Of a stretch of DNA of 64,000 nucleotides, positions 29,245 through 38,333 are shown one piece after another. The stretch covers positions 186,001-250,000 of the forward strand of contig NZ_JAUZEE010000007.1 of NCBI RefSeq assembly GCF_030705305.1, written 5' to 3'. The notes under the pieces were generated by a model that did not search any database, had not been told where the DNA came from, and worked only from the letters and a program-made list of their open reading frames with translations. Each line of letters starts with the position of its first letter. The stretch's first letter is position 1. This stretch comes from Leptothrix discophora. GTDB lineage: Bacteria; Pseudomonadota; Gammaproteobacteria; Burkholderiales; Burkholderiaceae_C. A program made the translations under genes and the position numbers.

Positions 29245-32063
29245 GGCGCCCCGGCAACGTCATCATCAACTCGCCCTTCCTCGTCCCGCAGCGCCATTGG
29301 CAGCAGCAGAACGACGGCACGTTGGCGCTCATCGACGGCCGCCGGCCGGCCAGCTACGAGATCTACGACGTCCGCAACAACACGCGGCGCGTGGAGGTGT
29401 TGGATCAGGTCAACGAGATCCGCAGCCGCGTCGACGCCTGGCGTGCCGACGACTACTCCGGCGTGACGGCGGTGACGCGCCAGCTTCTGGCGCACTGGCA
29501 CGACCAGGCGGCCGGCGTGCGCACCCATGCCTTCTATTTCTGCCAGCTGGAGGCGGTGGAGACGCAGATCTGGTGGGTGGAGGCTGCCGCGTCCTACCGG
29601 CAGGGCGTCTTCCTGCAGGGCGACGGCGGACCGTTCGAGCGGGTCTGCAACAAGATGGCCACCGGCTCGGGCAAGACCGCCGTGATGGCGATGCTCATCA
29701 CCTGGCAGGTGCTCAACGCGGTCACCTACCCGAAGCGCCACAAGGACTTCTCGCGCGCCGTGTTCGTCGTGGCGCCCGGACTGACGGTCAAGGGCCGGCT
29801 CAAGGTGCTCTACCCCGGCGAGCCGGGCAATGCCTACGACGAGTTCGTCACCTGCCCGTCGGATGCGCTGCGCAGCAAGCTCAACCAGGCCGAGATCCTG
29901 GTGGAGAACTGGCACACGCTGATGCCGCTGAAGGAGCCCGACCGATCGGTGGTGAAGAAGGGCAAGGAGCCCGACGAGGTGTTCACCCGGCGCGTGCTGG
30001 GCAAGCTGGCCTCGTTCAAGGACATCGTGGTCATCAACGACGAGGCCCACCACGCCTACCGCAAGCCCGCCGACGTGAAGATCGGCAAGGCCGAGGCCGA
30101 GCGCCTCGGCATCGACCTGGACGAGGCGACGCGCTGGATCGAGGGACTGGACCGCATCCACAAGACTCGCCGCATCCAGCGCTGTTTCGACCTGTCGGCC
30201 ACCCCGTTCGCGCCGACCGGCAGGACCAACACCGAGGAAGGCCTGTTCACCTGGGTGGTCAGCGACTTCGGCCTGAACGACGCGATCGAGGCCGGCCTGG
30301 TCAAGACGCCACGGGTGGTGGTGCGCGACGACGCGCTGCCGAACGCGCAGACCTACCGGTCCAAGCTCTACCACCTGTACCGCGAGCCCGAGGTGCAGGA
30401 AGACCTGAACCGCCGGGGCGCCGAACCTCATGAGGCCTTGCCCAAGCTCGTGCAGGACGCCTACACGCTGCTGGGCGCCGATTGGCGCGCTGCGTTGCTG
30501 GACTGGCGCGCGGCAGGACATGCCTCGCCCCCGGTGATGCTGACCGTCTGCAACCGCGTCGAGACGGCCGCGCGCATCGAGCACTACCTCAACCACGGCG
30601 ATGCGCACTGGACCGAGCTGCGGGCGCCGGAGCGCACCTTGCGGGTCGATTCCAGGGTGCTGGAGAAGGCCGAGATCGGTGAGAAGGCAGCCAGCAGCCC
30701 GGAGTACCTCAACCGCCTGCGCGACATCGTCCGCGCGGCCGGCTTGCCGAAGGACCGCGAAGAGCGCCTGCTGTCGCTGGACAAGGAAGACCTGCTGCGC
30801 GCCATCGTGGACAGCGTGGGCAAGCAGGGTCAGGCCGGCCAGGCCCTGCAGAGCGTCATCTCGGTGGCGATGCTGTCCGAGGGCTGGGACGCCAAGAACG
30901 TCACCCACATCATGGGTCTGCGCGCCTTCACCAGCCAGCTGCTGTGCGAGCAGGTGATCGGCCGCGGCCTGCGCCGCGTCGGCTACGACCGCGACGAGAA
31001 CGGCCTGTTCACGCCCGAGTACGTCAACGTCTTCGGCGTGCCGCTGTCGGTGTTCGTGGATGCCGGCGAAGGCGGCGAGACGCCGCCGCCGCCCAAGCCC
31101 AGCACGCAGATCGAGTCGCTGCCCTCACGCAACGAGCTGGAAGTGCGCTGGCCCAACCTGCTGCGGGTCGATGCGGTGGTCAAGCCCGTGCTGGCGGTGG
31201 ACTGGAGCGCCGTGTCCACCTTGCGCCTGGACCCCGCCGCCACGCCGATCAGTGCCGAGCTGGCACCGGCCGTCGGCGGCGCGACCGACCTCGGCAAGAC
31301 GACGAGCATCGACCTGGAGAAGCTGCCGGAAGACTTCCGCGCGCAGCGCATCATCTTCCAGGCCGCTCGCAAGGCCTTCGACCAGATGAGCGGGCGATTC
31401 AAGGGCAACCGCGCGTACCTGGTCTTCCAGCTGATCCGCCTGGTCGAGCAGTTCATCAGCCCGGAGACCGGCAAGCTGGACATCCCCAGCCTTTACCACC
31501 GCGACGGCCTGCGCCGCCGCATCCTGATCGCGCTGAACGCCGATCTTGTCGTGCAGCACCTGATCAAGCACGTCGAGCAGCAGAACGTCGCGAGCATCGA
31601 GCCGGTGTTCGACCCCGAGCAGCCGATCGGCTCGACCCGAGCCATGCGCACCTGGTACACGACCAAGGCCAACCAGCCGACGAAGAAGTCGCAGATCAGC
31701 CATGTGGTGGGCGACAGCTCGTGGGAGATCTACGCGGCCAACATCTTCGAGAGCAGCGAGCTCATCACGGCCTACGCCAAGAACGATCACCTCGGCTTCC
31801 AGATCATCTACCTGTGGGGCGGATCTCGTCGTCGCTTCCTGCCCGACTTCATCGTGCGCCTGGCCAACGGCAAGACGCTGGTGCTGGAGATCAAGGGCGA
31901 GGACTCGCCGCAGAACGTCGCCAAGCGCGATGCGCTGAAGCACTGGGTCGATGCCGTCAACGCGAAGGGCGGCTTTGGCACGTGGTGCTGGGATGTGGCG
32001 TTCGAGCCGGCGCAGGTGCATGACATCGTGCGTCGGCATGGCGCGGTGGGCGCGCTCGGCTAG
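29241..32063 (+). CDS. Type III-like restriction endonuclease, DEAD/DEAH helicase plus PD-(D/E)XK nuclease (Res subunit)
   Basis: 940 aa. Superfamily 2 helicase motifs: Walker A ATGSGKT (about 140-146), DEAH in VVINDEAHHAYRK (about 265), SAT in FDLSATPFAPTGR, and motif VI EQVIGRGLRRVGYD (about 570). The C-terminus carries a nuclease signature, LPDFIVRL ... TLVLEIKGE (about 865-890), that is the D...ExK core of PD-(D/E)XK enzymes. It cleaves or translocates on foreign DNA with the upstream Mod. I recall this as the BPTD_3080 family of restriction enzymes. No sign of truncation. Confidence 0.9.
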   Translation: MRRPGNVIINSPFLVPQRHWQQQNDGTLALIDGRRPASYEIYDVRNNTRRVEVLDQVNEIRSRVDAWRADDYSGVTAVTRQLLAHWHDQAAGVRTHAFYFCQLEAVETQIWWVEAAASYRQGVFLQGDGGPFERVCNKMATGSGKTAVMAMLITWQVLNAVTYPKRHKDFSRAVFVVAPGLTVKGRLKVLYPGEPGNAYDEFVTCPSDALRSKLNQAEILVENWHTLMPLKEPDRSVVKKGKEPDEVFTRRVLGKLASFKDIVVINDEAHHAYRKPADVKIGKAEAERLGIDLDEATRWIEGLDRIHKTRRIQRCFDLSATPFAPTGRTNTEEGLFTWVVSDFGLNDAIEAGLVKTPRVVVRDDALPNAQTYRSKLYHLYREPEVQEDLNRRGAEPHEALPKLVQDAYTLLGADWRAALLDWRAAGHASPPVMLTVCNRVETAARIEHYLNHGDAHWTELRAPERTLRVDSRVLEKAEIGEKAASSPEYLNRLRDIVRAAGLPKDREERLLSLDKEDLLRAIVDSVGKQGQAGQALQSVISVAMLSEGWDAKNVTHIMGLRAFTSQLLCEQVIGRGLRRVGYDRDENGLFTPEYVNVFGVPLSVFVDAGEGGETPPPPKPSTQIESLPSRNELEVRWPNLLRVDAVVKPVLAVDWSAVSTLRLDPAATPISAELAPAVGGATDLGKTTSIDLEKLPEDFRAQRIIFQAARKAFDQMSGRFKGNRAYLVFQLIRLVEQFISPETGKLDIPSLYHRDGLRRRILIALNADLVVQHLIKHVEQQNVASIEPVFDPEQPIGSTRAMRTWYTTKANQPTKKSQISHVVGDSSWEIYAANIFESSELITAYAKNDHLGFQIIYLWGGSRRRFLPDFIVRLANGKTLVLEIKGEDSPQNVAKRDALKHWVDAVNAKGGFGTWCWDVAFEPAQVHDIVRRHGAVGALG

Positions 32064-32173
32064 GCGTCAAGTTGCTCGGCGGACCTGAATCGCGTCGGGG
32101 CGATGCCATGGATCCGGGGATGGCGGATCGGACAGCGTCAGGCTCGCTGTGAACCGCTCCTCGACCCCCTTCC

Positions 32174-32179
32174 TATACT
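32174..32179 (+). promoter_or_regulatory. Possible -10 box for the DUF779 gene
   Basis: TATACT 29 bases before the ATG at 32209, in an otherwise GC-rich 145-bp gap. No good -35 element. Confidence 0.35.
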
Positions 32180-32208
32180 CCGCGCGCCCATCCGTCCGGA
32201 GCCCCCGC

Positions 32209-32583
32209 ATGCCCGCCGTCCAACGTGTCATCACCACCCCCGCCGCCCAGGCGCTGATCGAGTTGCTGCGGGAGCGGCATGGGGCGATCTACTTCTATCA
32301 GAGCCACGGTTGCTGCGACGGCAGCACGCCCATGCTGTTTGCGCCGGGTGAGATGCCGATCGCGGCGGACGACGTGCTGTTCGCGACCGTGCATGGCGTG
32401 CCCTTCTGGGCCGGACGCACGCAGGCCGACTACATGCAGGGCACGCAGCTGACGCTGGACGTCGGCCAGGGCAGCCTGGGCACGATGTCGCTGGAGAACG
32501 AGGAGGGCGTCTATTTCCGCACCCGCACCCGGCTGTGGAACGACGAGGAATCGGCCTGGCTCGCGGCACATCCGCTGACCTGA
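32209..32583 (+). CDS. DUF779 protein
   Basis: 124 aa. Family landmarks: YFYQSHGCCDGSTPMLF (near residue 28), VPFWAGRTQADYMQGTQLTLDV and LENEEGVYFRTRTRLW. DUF779 genes often neighbour aldehyde dehydrogenases; none is next to it here. Two adjacent cysteines are conserved. Start at 32209 begins the domain. Confidence 0.88.
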   Translation: MPAVQRVITTPAAQALIELLRERHGAIYFYQSHGCCDGSTPMLFAPGEMPIAADDVLFATVHGVPFWAGRTQADYMQGTQLTLDVGQGSLGTMSLENEEGVYFRTRTRLWNDEESAWLAAHPLT

Positions 32584-32597
32584 ATCGAGGGACCGCC

Positions 32598-33224
32598 ATG
32601 CCCAGCCTCGACACCTTGCTCGTCTTCTTCGCCGCCTCGGCCGCGCTGGCCCTGGCACCCGGTCCGGACAACCTGTTCGTGCTGACGCAGTCGGCGCTGC
32701 ACGGCCGGCTGGCGGGCTGGCTGGTGACGCTGGGCCTGTGCACCGGGCTGATCGTGCACACCGCCGCGGTCGCGCTGGGCGTGGCGGCGGTGTTCCAGAC
32801 CTCGGCGCTCGCCTTCGACCTGCTGAAGTGGGCCGGCGCGGCCTACCTGCTCTACCTGGCCTGGGGCGCCTGGCGGGCCGGCGCCAGCGCGCTGCCCGAC
32901 GGGGAACGCGCGCCGCTGGGCCCACGCGCGCTGTATCTGCGCGGCATCGTCATGAACGTGACCAACCCGAAGGTGGCGATCTTCTTCCTGGCCTTCCTGC
33001 CGCAGTTCGCCGATCCGGCACGCGGCCCGCTGGCCGGCCAGGTGCTGGTGCTGGGTGCCGTCTTCATGCTGGCCGCGCTGACCGTGTTCGGTGCCATCGC
33101 CTGGGCGGCCGGCCACATCGGCCACTGGCTGCGGGGCTCGCCGCGTGCGCAGGTGGTGATGAACCGCGTCGCGGCCGGCGTGTTTGTCGCGCTGGCCGGC
33201 CGCCTGGCGCTCAGCTCGCGCTGA
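32598..33224 (+). CDS. LysE/RhtB family amino-acid exporter
   Basis: 208 aa inner-membrane protein with about six hydrophobic segments. N-terminus LLVFFAASAALALAPGPDNLFVLTQSALHGR shows the LysE family APGPDNLFV motif; NVTNPKVAIFFLAFLPQF is the second signature. Exports an amino acid or derivative; substrate unknown. It lies 14 bp after the DUF779 gene. Confidence 0.9.
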   Translation: MPSLDTLLVFFAASAALALAPGPDNLFVLTQSALHGRLAGWLVTLGLCTGLIVHTAAVALGVAAVFQTSALAFDLLKWAGAAYLLYLAWGAWRAGASALPDGERAPLGPRALYLRGIVMNVTNPKVAIFFLAFLPQFADPARGPLAGQVLVLGAVFMLAALTVFGAIAWAAGHIGHWLRGSPRAQVVMNRVAAGVFVALAGRLALSSR

Positions 33225-33284
33225 ATGCGGGCCCACGTCGCGCGGCGGCCACGCCCCCGATCGATCCACTGACGAAAGACCCCG

Positions 33285-33617
33285 ATGGGCTTCACCGACG
33301 CCGTCCGCACCTGCTTCACGAAATACGTCGACTTCAAGGGCCGCGCCAGCCGCTCCGAGTTCTGGAACTGGGCGCTGTTCAACCTGATTGCCTCGATCGT
33401 GCTGGGCATCCTGAGCGACCGGCTGTCGCTGGCCTTCGCGGTGGCGACGCTGCTGCCCTACATCGCGGTGGCGACGCGCCGCCTGCACGACACCGGGCGC
33501 GGCGGCTGGGCGCAGCTGGTCGGCCTGATCCCGCTGATCGGCTGGATCGTGGTCCTGGTCTGGCTGGTGCGTCCGGGCGAGCCGGGGCCGAACCGCTACG
33601 GCCCCGAGCCGTCCTGA
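33285..33617 (+). CDS. DUF805 small membrane protein
   Basis: 110 aa. FKGRASRSEFWNWALF at the N-terminus, RRLHDTGRGGW in the middle and the closing GPNRYGPEP are DUF805 hallmarks; about three membrane helices. Function unknown. Its stop abuts, without a gap, the stop of the convergent qorB gene. Confidence 0.92.
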   Translation: MGFTDAVRTCFTKYVDFKGRASRSEFWNWALFNLIASIVLGILSDRLSLAFAVATLLPYIAVATRRLHDTGRGGWAQLVGLIPLIGWIVVLVWLVRPGEPGPNRYGPEPS

Positions 33618-34463
33618 TCAGGCCAGCGCCTGGGCCACCGCGGCCGACAGCGGCGTGGTCGGGCGGCCGATCAGGCGCGACAGCGCATGGCTGTCGTCGA
33701 ACAGCACGCCCTTGGTGATCTCGAAGTCCCACTCGGCCAGCGCGGCAGCCAGCCAGCCCGGCAGGCCAAAGCTGGCCAGCGCGGCGGCGTGGTCGGCCGG
33801 CGGCAGGTCCTTGTAGGGGATGGCCTTGCCGCTCTGGCGCGAGATCTCGGCCGCCAGGTCCGACAGCGTGTAGGCGACGTCGCCGGCCAGTTCGTAGGTC
33901 TTGCCCTCGTGGCCGGCGGTGGTCAGCACCGCGACGGCGGCGGCGGCGTAGTCGGCCCGGGTCGCGCCGGCGATGCGGCCGTCGCCGGCGCTGCCGATGA
34001 AGGCACCGGCGGCAACCGCGCCCTTGGCCGAGACGGTGTGGTTCTCGATGTACCAGCTGTTGCGCAGCAGCGTGTGGGCGATGCCGGAGGCACGCAGCAT
34101 GGCCTCGGTCTCGACGTGCTCGGCGGCCAGGCTCAGCGTCGACGTGTCGGCCCGCAGCAGGCTGGTGTAGACGATGTGCTTCACGCCCGCCGCCTTCGCC
34201 GCGTCGATCACCGCACGGTGCTGGGCGCTGCGCTGGCCGACCTCGCTGGACGAGATCAGCAGCAGCGTGTCGACGCCGGCCAGCGCGGCGGGCAGGGTCT
34301 CGGGGCGGCTGTAGTCGGCCTCGCGGGCGGGCACGCCCAGGTCGGTAGCCTTGGCCGGCGTGCGCACCAGCGCGACGATGTCGCCGGCCGGCACCTTGGC
34401 CTTGAGTTGTTCGACGACGAGGCGGCCGAGCTGGCCGGTGGCTCCGGTGATGGCGATGGTCAT
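33618..34463 (-). CDS. qorB: NAD(P)H-binding quinone oxidoreductase-like protein (QorB/NmrA family)
   Basis: 281 aa. N-terminal Rossmann motif ITGATGQLGRLV (residues 5-16), the YtfG/QorB-type block VYTSLLRADTS and LLRNSWYIENHT. QorB reduces quinones with NADPH; the paired divergent HxlR regulator matches the ytfG-ytfH arrangement. The ATG at 34463 is preferred to one 15 codons upstream because the Rossmann strand starts there. Confidence 0.85.
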   Translation of the reverse strand: MTIAITGATGQLGRLVVEQLKAKVPAGDIVALVRTPAKATDLGVPAREADYSRPETLPAALAGVDTLLLISSSEVGQRSAQHRAVIDAAKAAGVKHIVYTSLLRADTSTLSLAAEHVETEAMLRASGIAHTLLRNSWYIENHTVSAKGAVAAGAFIGSAGDGRIAGATRADYAAAAVAVLTTAGHEGKTYELAGDVAYTLSDLAAEISRQSGKAIPYKDLPPADHAAALASFGLPGWLAAALAEWDFEITKGVLFDDSHALSRLIGRPTTPLSAAVAQALA

Positions 34464-34555
34464 GTCGTGGCTTCCTGCACTTGCGGGGTGTGTTGAAGAA
34501 GCACACACTTTAAGTTAGCCACAAACTTTTCGTAAGTACGTACGCCGAGGTAAGG
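34464..34555. promoter_or_regulatory. Divergent promoter/operator region of qorB and the HxlR regulator
   Basis: A 92-bp AT-richer spacer. It contains the palindrome GTACGTAC (34536-34543) inside CGTAAGTACGTACG, resembling the GTAC-rich sites of redox-sensing HxlR regulators. On the minus strand TTACGA and TAAAGT are separated by 17 bp and could be the qorB promoter. Assignment is by position and resemblance only. Confidence 0.4.
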
Positions 34556-35074
34556 ATGACCAGCTTTGACAAGACCGGCAAGGCCAGCAAGACCAGCAAG
34601 ACCGGCAAGACCCCTGCCATGACCACCGGCCCGTCCCGCCCGCGCCGCAGCGCCCAGGCCGACGACGACGGCAACCCGTCCAGCGCCCTGCTGGCCGCCC
34701 ATCGCGGCAACCTGCTGGCCGAGGCCTGCCCGTCGCGCGAGGTGCTCAAGCACGTCACCAGCCGCTGGGGCGTGCTGGTGCTGATGGTGCTGGAGACCGG
34801 CACGCACCGCTTCAGCGAGCTGCGCCGCAGCATCGGCGGGGTCAGCGAGAAGATGCTTGCGCAGACGCTGCAATGGCTGGAGAGCGACGGCCTGGTCGAG
34901 CGCATCGCCTACGACGTGGTGCCGCCGCACGTCGACTACAGCCTGACCCCGCTGGGCCAGGAGGCGGCCGAGAAGGTGCGCCAGCTGTCCGACTGGATCG
35001 AGGTCAACCTGCCACGCGTGATGGCCGCCCAGGCCGGCCGCGCGGTCCCGGCCGGCGACGGGCTCGGTGCTTGA
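34556..35074 (+). CDS. HxlR family transcriptional regulator
   Basis: 172 aa. The winged-helix HxlR domain (about residues 55-155) shows CPSREVLKHVTSRWGVLVLMVL, FSELRRSIGGVSEKMLAQTLQWLESDGLVER and YSLTPLGQE. CPSRE carries the cysteine used by redox-sensing members. The first 50 residues are a Lys/Thr/Ser-rich extension with repeated KTSKTGK. It most likely represses the divergent qorB and itself. Confidence 0.9.
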   Translation: MTSFDKTGKASKTSKTGKTPAMTTGPSRPRRSAQADDDGNPSSALLAAHRGNLLAEACPSREVLKHVTSRWGVLVLMVLETGTHRFSELRRSIGGVSEKMLAQTLQWLESDGLVERIAYDVVPPHVDYSLTPLGQEAAEKVRQLSDWIEVNLPRVMAAQAGRAVPAGDGLGA

Positions 35075-35089
35075 GCCCGGCGGGAATGT

Positions 35090-35122
35090 GCCGCCCATGA
35101 ATTGCCCATGAGCCGCCCATGA
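35090..35122 (+). repeat. 11-bp direct repeats containing overlapping start codons
   Basis: Three consecutive 11-mers ending in CCCATGA (35090-35100, 35101-35111, 35112-35122) precede the permease coding sequence. The first two ATGs (35097, 35108) open four-codon frames whose TGA overlaps the next ATG; only the third (35119) continues into the permease. Confidence 0.75.
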
Positions 35123-36858
35123 GCCGCCCCCAGACCTTCTTCACCCGCACCGTCGTCGAGGCCGGCGGCAACCGCTGGGACTGGGCCCTGCTGCCCATCG
35201 TGCTGGGCCTGCTGGTGGCGCTGGCCTACGGCGCACGCCAGATGGCCGTGCCCTACCAGGTCGGGCAGGCGATGCCGATCTCGCTGGACCTGCGCGAGCT
35301 GCCCTACGACCTGCTGCGCACGACGCTGCGCATGTTCCTGGCGCTGGCCGCCTCGCTGCTGTTCGCGATCGTCTTCGCGGTCGCCGCCACCCGCTCGCGC
35401 ACGGCCGAGAAGGTGCTCGTGCCGCTGCTGGACATCCTGCAGTCCATTCCGATCCTGGGCTTCCTGTCGATCACGGTCACCGGCTTCATCGCGCTGTTCC
35501 CGGGCAACCTGTTCGGGGTCGAGTGCGCCGCCGTGTTCGCGATCTTCACGTCGCAGGCCTGGAACATGGCCTTCAGCCTCTACCAGTCGCTCAAGACCGT
35601 GCCGGCCGAGCTGGTCGAGGCGGCCGAGGTCTTCCAGCTCTCCGCCTGGCAGCGCTTCTGGCGCCTGGACCTGCCCTGCGCGACGCCGGCGCTGCTGTGG
35701 AACATGATGATGTCGATGTCCGGCGGCTGGTTCTTCGTGGTCGCCTCGGAGGCGATCTCGGTGTCCAACCAGAGCATCAAGCTGCCGGGCATCGGCTCCT
35801 GGATCGCCGCAGCCATCGAGGCCCGCGACCTGCACGCGATCGGCTGGGCGGTTGCCGCGATGGGCGTGGGCGTGCTGCTCTACGACCAGCTGTTCTTCCG
35901 CCCGCTGCTGGCCTGGGCCGACAAGTTCCGCTTCGAGGAGACCGGCTCGGCCGACGCGCCGCGCTCCTGGCTGCTCGACGGCTGGCGGCGCACCCGGCGC
36001 CTGCGCGCGCTCGGCGAGGCGCTGGTGCGGCCGCTGGACCGCTCGATCGCGCTGCTGCGGCGGCGTCACGACGGCACCTCGATGCGGGCCCGGCCTCGCC
36101 TGCTGTGGCTGCCGTGGCTGCCCTGGCAACGCCTGGCCGACGCCCTGATCGGTGCGGCCGCGCTGATCGCGCTGTGGCAGCTGGTGGCCTTCATCCACAC
36201 CGAGGTCGGCTGGCGCGAGGCCGGCCACGTCTTCGCGCTGGGCGCCATCACGCTGCTGCGGGTGACGGTGCTGATCGCGCTGGCCGCGCTGGTCTGGGTG
36301 CCCATCGGCATCTGGATCGGCCTGAACCCGCGCATCGCCGGCCGGGTGCAGGCGCTGGCGCAGTTCCTGGCGGCCTTCCCGGCCAACCTGATGTTCCCGG
36401 TCGCGGTGCTGCTGATCCTGACGTACCGGCTCGACCCGGACCTGTGGCTGTCGCCGCTGATGATCCTGGGCACGCAGTGGTATCTGCTGTTCAACGTGAT
36501 TGCCGGCGCCTCGACCATCCCGACCGAGCTGCGCGACGCGGCCGCCAACCTCGGCCTGCGCGGCCTGCTGAAGTGGCGCCGCTACCTGCTGCCGGCGGTC
36601 TTCCCGAGCTTCGTGACCGGCGCGATCACCGCCAGCGGCGGGTCGTGGAACGCCAGCATCGTGGCCGAGTCGGTCAGCTGGGGCGACACCACCCTGCAGG
36701 CGCAGGGGCTGGGCGCCTACATCGCGCAGATGACCGCCATCGGCGACTTCCCGCGCATCGCGCTGGGCATCGGCGTGATGTGCGTCTACGTCATGGCGCT
36801 GAACCACTTCGTCTGGCGCCGCCTGTGGCGCCTGGCCGAAGACCGCATGCATTTCTGA
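35119..36858 (+). CDS. NitT/TauT-type ABC transporter permease, fused two-domain
   Basis: 579 aa, two binding-protein-dependent permease domains in one chain (about 60-270 and 345-570). Each has an EAA loop: LVEAAEVFQLSAWQRFWRLD and LRDAAANLGLRGLLKWRRY. About twelve membrane helices. Substrate class by family is nitrate, sulfonate, taurine or similar. No periplasmic binding protein gene is adjacent. The ATPase starts 9 bp downstream. The start codon sits at the end of an 11-bp repeat. Confidence 0.88.
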   Translation: MSRPQTFFTRTVVEAGGNRWDWALLPIVLGLLVALAYGARQMAVPYQVGQAMPISLDLRELPYDLLRTTLRMFLALAASLLFAIVFAVAATRSRTAEKVLVPLLDILQSIPILGFLSITVTGFIALFPGNLFGVECAAVFAIFTSQAWNMAFSLYQSLKTVPAELVEAAEVFQLSAWQRFWRLDLPCATPALLWNMMMSMSGGWFFVVASEAISVSNQSIKLPGIGSWIAAAIEARDLHAIGWAVAAMGVGVLLYDQLFFRPLLAWADKFRFEETGSADAPRSWLLDGWRRTRRLRALGEALVRPLDRSIALLRRRHDGTSMRARPRLLWLPWLPWQRLADALIGAAALIALWQLVAFIHTEVGWREAGHVFALGAITLLRVTVLIALAALVWVPIGIWIGLNPRIAGRVQALAQFLAAFPANLMFPVAVLLILTYRLDPDLWLSPLMILGTQWYLLFNVIAGASTIPTELRDAAANLGLRGLLKWRRYLLPAVFPSFVTGAITASGGSWNASIVAESVSWGDTTLQAQGLGAYIAQMTAIGDFPRIALGIGVMCVYVMALNHFVWRRLWRLAEDRMHF

Positions 36859-36867
36859 GTGAGCGCC

Positions 36868-38298
36868 ATGAATCCGCCCATCGTCGAACTGCGCCGCGTC
36901 GGCAAGGCCTTCCAGGCCGCCGACGGCGCGCCGCGCACCGTCCTGGCCGATGTCGACTTCACGCTGCGCGAGAACGAGATCGTCGCGCTGCTGGGCCAGT
37001 CCGGCTCGGGCAAGTCGACGCTGCTGCGCATCATTGCGGGCCTGATTCCGGCCGACCGCGGCGAGGTGCTCTACCGCCAGCAGCCGCTGCACGGTACGGC
37101 GCGCGGCATCGGCATGGTGTTCCAGTCCTTCGCGCTGTTCCCGTGGCTGACGGTGCAGCAGAACGTCGAGCTGGGCCTGGAGGCGCGCGGCATGGCGGGC
37201 GCCGAACGCGCGCGCCGCGCGGCCCAGGCGATCGGGCTGATCGGCCTGCAGGGCTTCGAGGGCGCGCTGCCGCGCGAGCTGTCCGGTGGCATGCGCCAGC
37301 GCGTGGGCATCGCGCGGGCGCTGGTGGTCGAGCCCGACGTGCTGCTGATGGACGAGGCCTTCTCGGCCCTGGACGTGCTGACCGGCGAGCGCCTGCGCGA
37401 CGAGATCCTCGACCTGTGGACCGCGCGGCAGATGCCGACCCGCTCGATGCTGATCGTCTCGCACAGCATCGAGGAGGCCGTGATGATGGCCGACCGGGTG
37501 CTGATCCTCGCCAGCGACCCGGGCCGCGTGCGCTACCAGATGAGCGTGGGCCTGCCGCGTCCGCGCGACCCCGACGGCGCCGACGTGCGCGCGCTGGTCG
37601 ACGAGATCTACGGCGTCATGACCGCTGGCCGGGTGCGGCCGGTGCCGGCCGTCTTTCCCGCTGCGACCGCTGCGACCGATGCGACCGATGCGACCGCTGC
37701 GACCGCTGCGGCTGCGCTGGCCCCGGTCGGCGAGGAAGCCGAACCGCTGCGGCTGGACCACCGCCTGCCGCAGGCCGACATCGGCCGCATGGAAGGCCTG
37801 CTCGAACGCCTGCATGCGGCGCCCTTCCACGGCCGCGCCGGCCTGCCCCGGCTGGGCGAGGACACCGAGCTGACCGACGAGGACCTGCTGCCGCTGACCG
37901 AGGCGCTGGCGCTGCTGGGCCTGGCCCAGCTCGAACGCGGCGACCTGTCGTTGACGCCGCTGGGCAAGCGCTACGTCGAGGCCGAGCATGCCGAGCGCCA
38001 GAGCCTGTTCGGCCGCCAGCTGCTGAGCCAGGTCCCGCTGGCCGCCCACATCCACCACAGCCTGCACCAGGAGCCCGGCCGCGAGCTGCCGCAGGGCCCG
38101 TTCCTGCACCTGCTGCGCGACAGCCTCGATGCCGAGGAAGCCGAACGGGTGCTGCGCGTGGCCATCGAATGGGGCCGCCACGGCACGGCCTACGACTACG
38201 ACTACCGCACCGGCCGCATCCAGCTGCCCGAGGGCGCGGCCAGCCTGGCGGCGAAGACCTCGTCCCAGCCGCCATCGCCGCCGACACCGCCGGCCTGA
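36868..38298 (+). CDS. NitT/TauT-type ABC transporter ATPase with C-terminal AAA-associated domain
   Basis: 476 aa. ABC domain: Walker A GQSGSGKST, Q-loop FQSFALFPWL, signature LSGGM, Walker B LLMDEAFSALD (Ala where many have Pro), H-loop VSHSIEEA. After a repeat-encoded Ala/Thr/Asp linker comes a second domain (about 300-460: GRMEGLLERLHA ... ALALLGLAQLERGDLSLTPLGKRYVEA) of the AAA-associated, winged-helix-like type known in this subfamily and thought to be regulatory. The ATG at 36868 is preferred over a GTG at 36859. Confidence 0.87.
   Translation: MNPPIVELRRVGKAFQAADGAPRTVLADVDFTLRENEIVALLGQSGSGKSTLLRIIAGLIPADRGEVLYRQQPLHGTARGIGMVFQSFALFPWLTVQQNVELGLEARGMAGAERARRAAQAIGLIGLQGFEGALPRELSGGMRQRVGIARALVVEPDVLLMDEAFSALDVLTGERLRDEILDLWTARQMPTRSMLIVSHSIEEAVMMADRVLILASDPGRVRYQMSVGLPRPRDPDGADVRALVDEIYGVMTAGRVRPVPAVFPAATAATDATDATAATAAAALAPVGEEAEPLRLDHRLPQADIGRMEGLLERLHAAPFHGRAGLPRLGEDTELTDEDLLPLTEALALLGLAQLERGDLSLTPLGKRYVEAEHAERQSLFGRQLLSQVPLAAHIHHSLHQEPGRELPQGPFLHLLRDSLDAEEAERVLRVAIEWGRHGTAYDYDYRTGRIQLPEGAASLAAKTSSQPPSPPTPPA
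37660..37704 (+). repeat. Five 9-bp tandem repeats inside the ATPase linker
   Basis: Units GCTGCGACC or GATGCGACC, in phase, encode an Ala-Ala/Asp-Thr repeat between the ABC domain and the C-terminal domain. Copy-number change would lengthen the linker by three residues without a frameshift. Confidence 0.85.
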
Positions 38299-38333
38299 CG
38301 GGCTCAGGCCGGATCAGGCTGGATCAAGCGGGA

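Noticed and set aside
24060-32208. Search for an attachment-site repeat (tRNA-Phe 3' end) bounding the R-M block
   Set aside because: No copy of the tRNA 3' sequence was seen near 32064-32208 and no integrase gene is present in the window.
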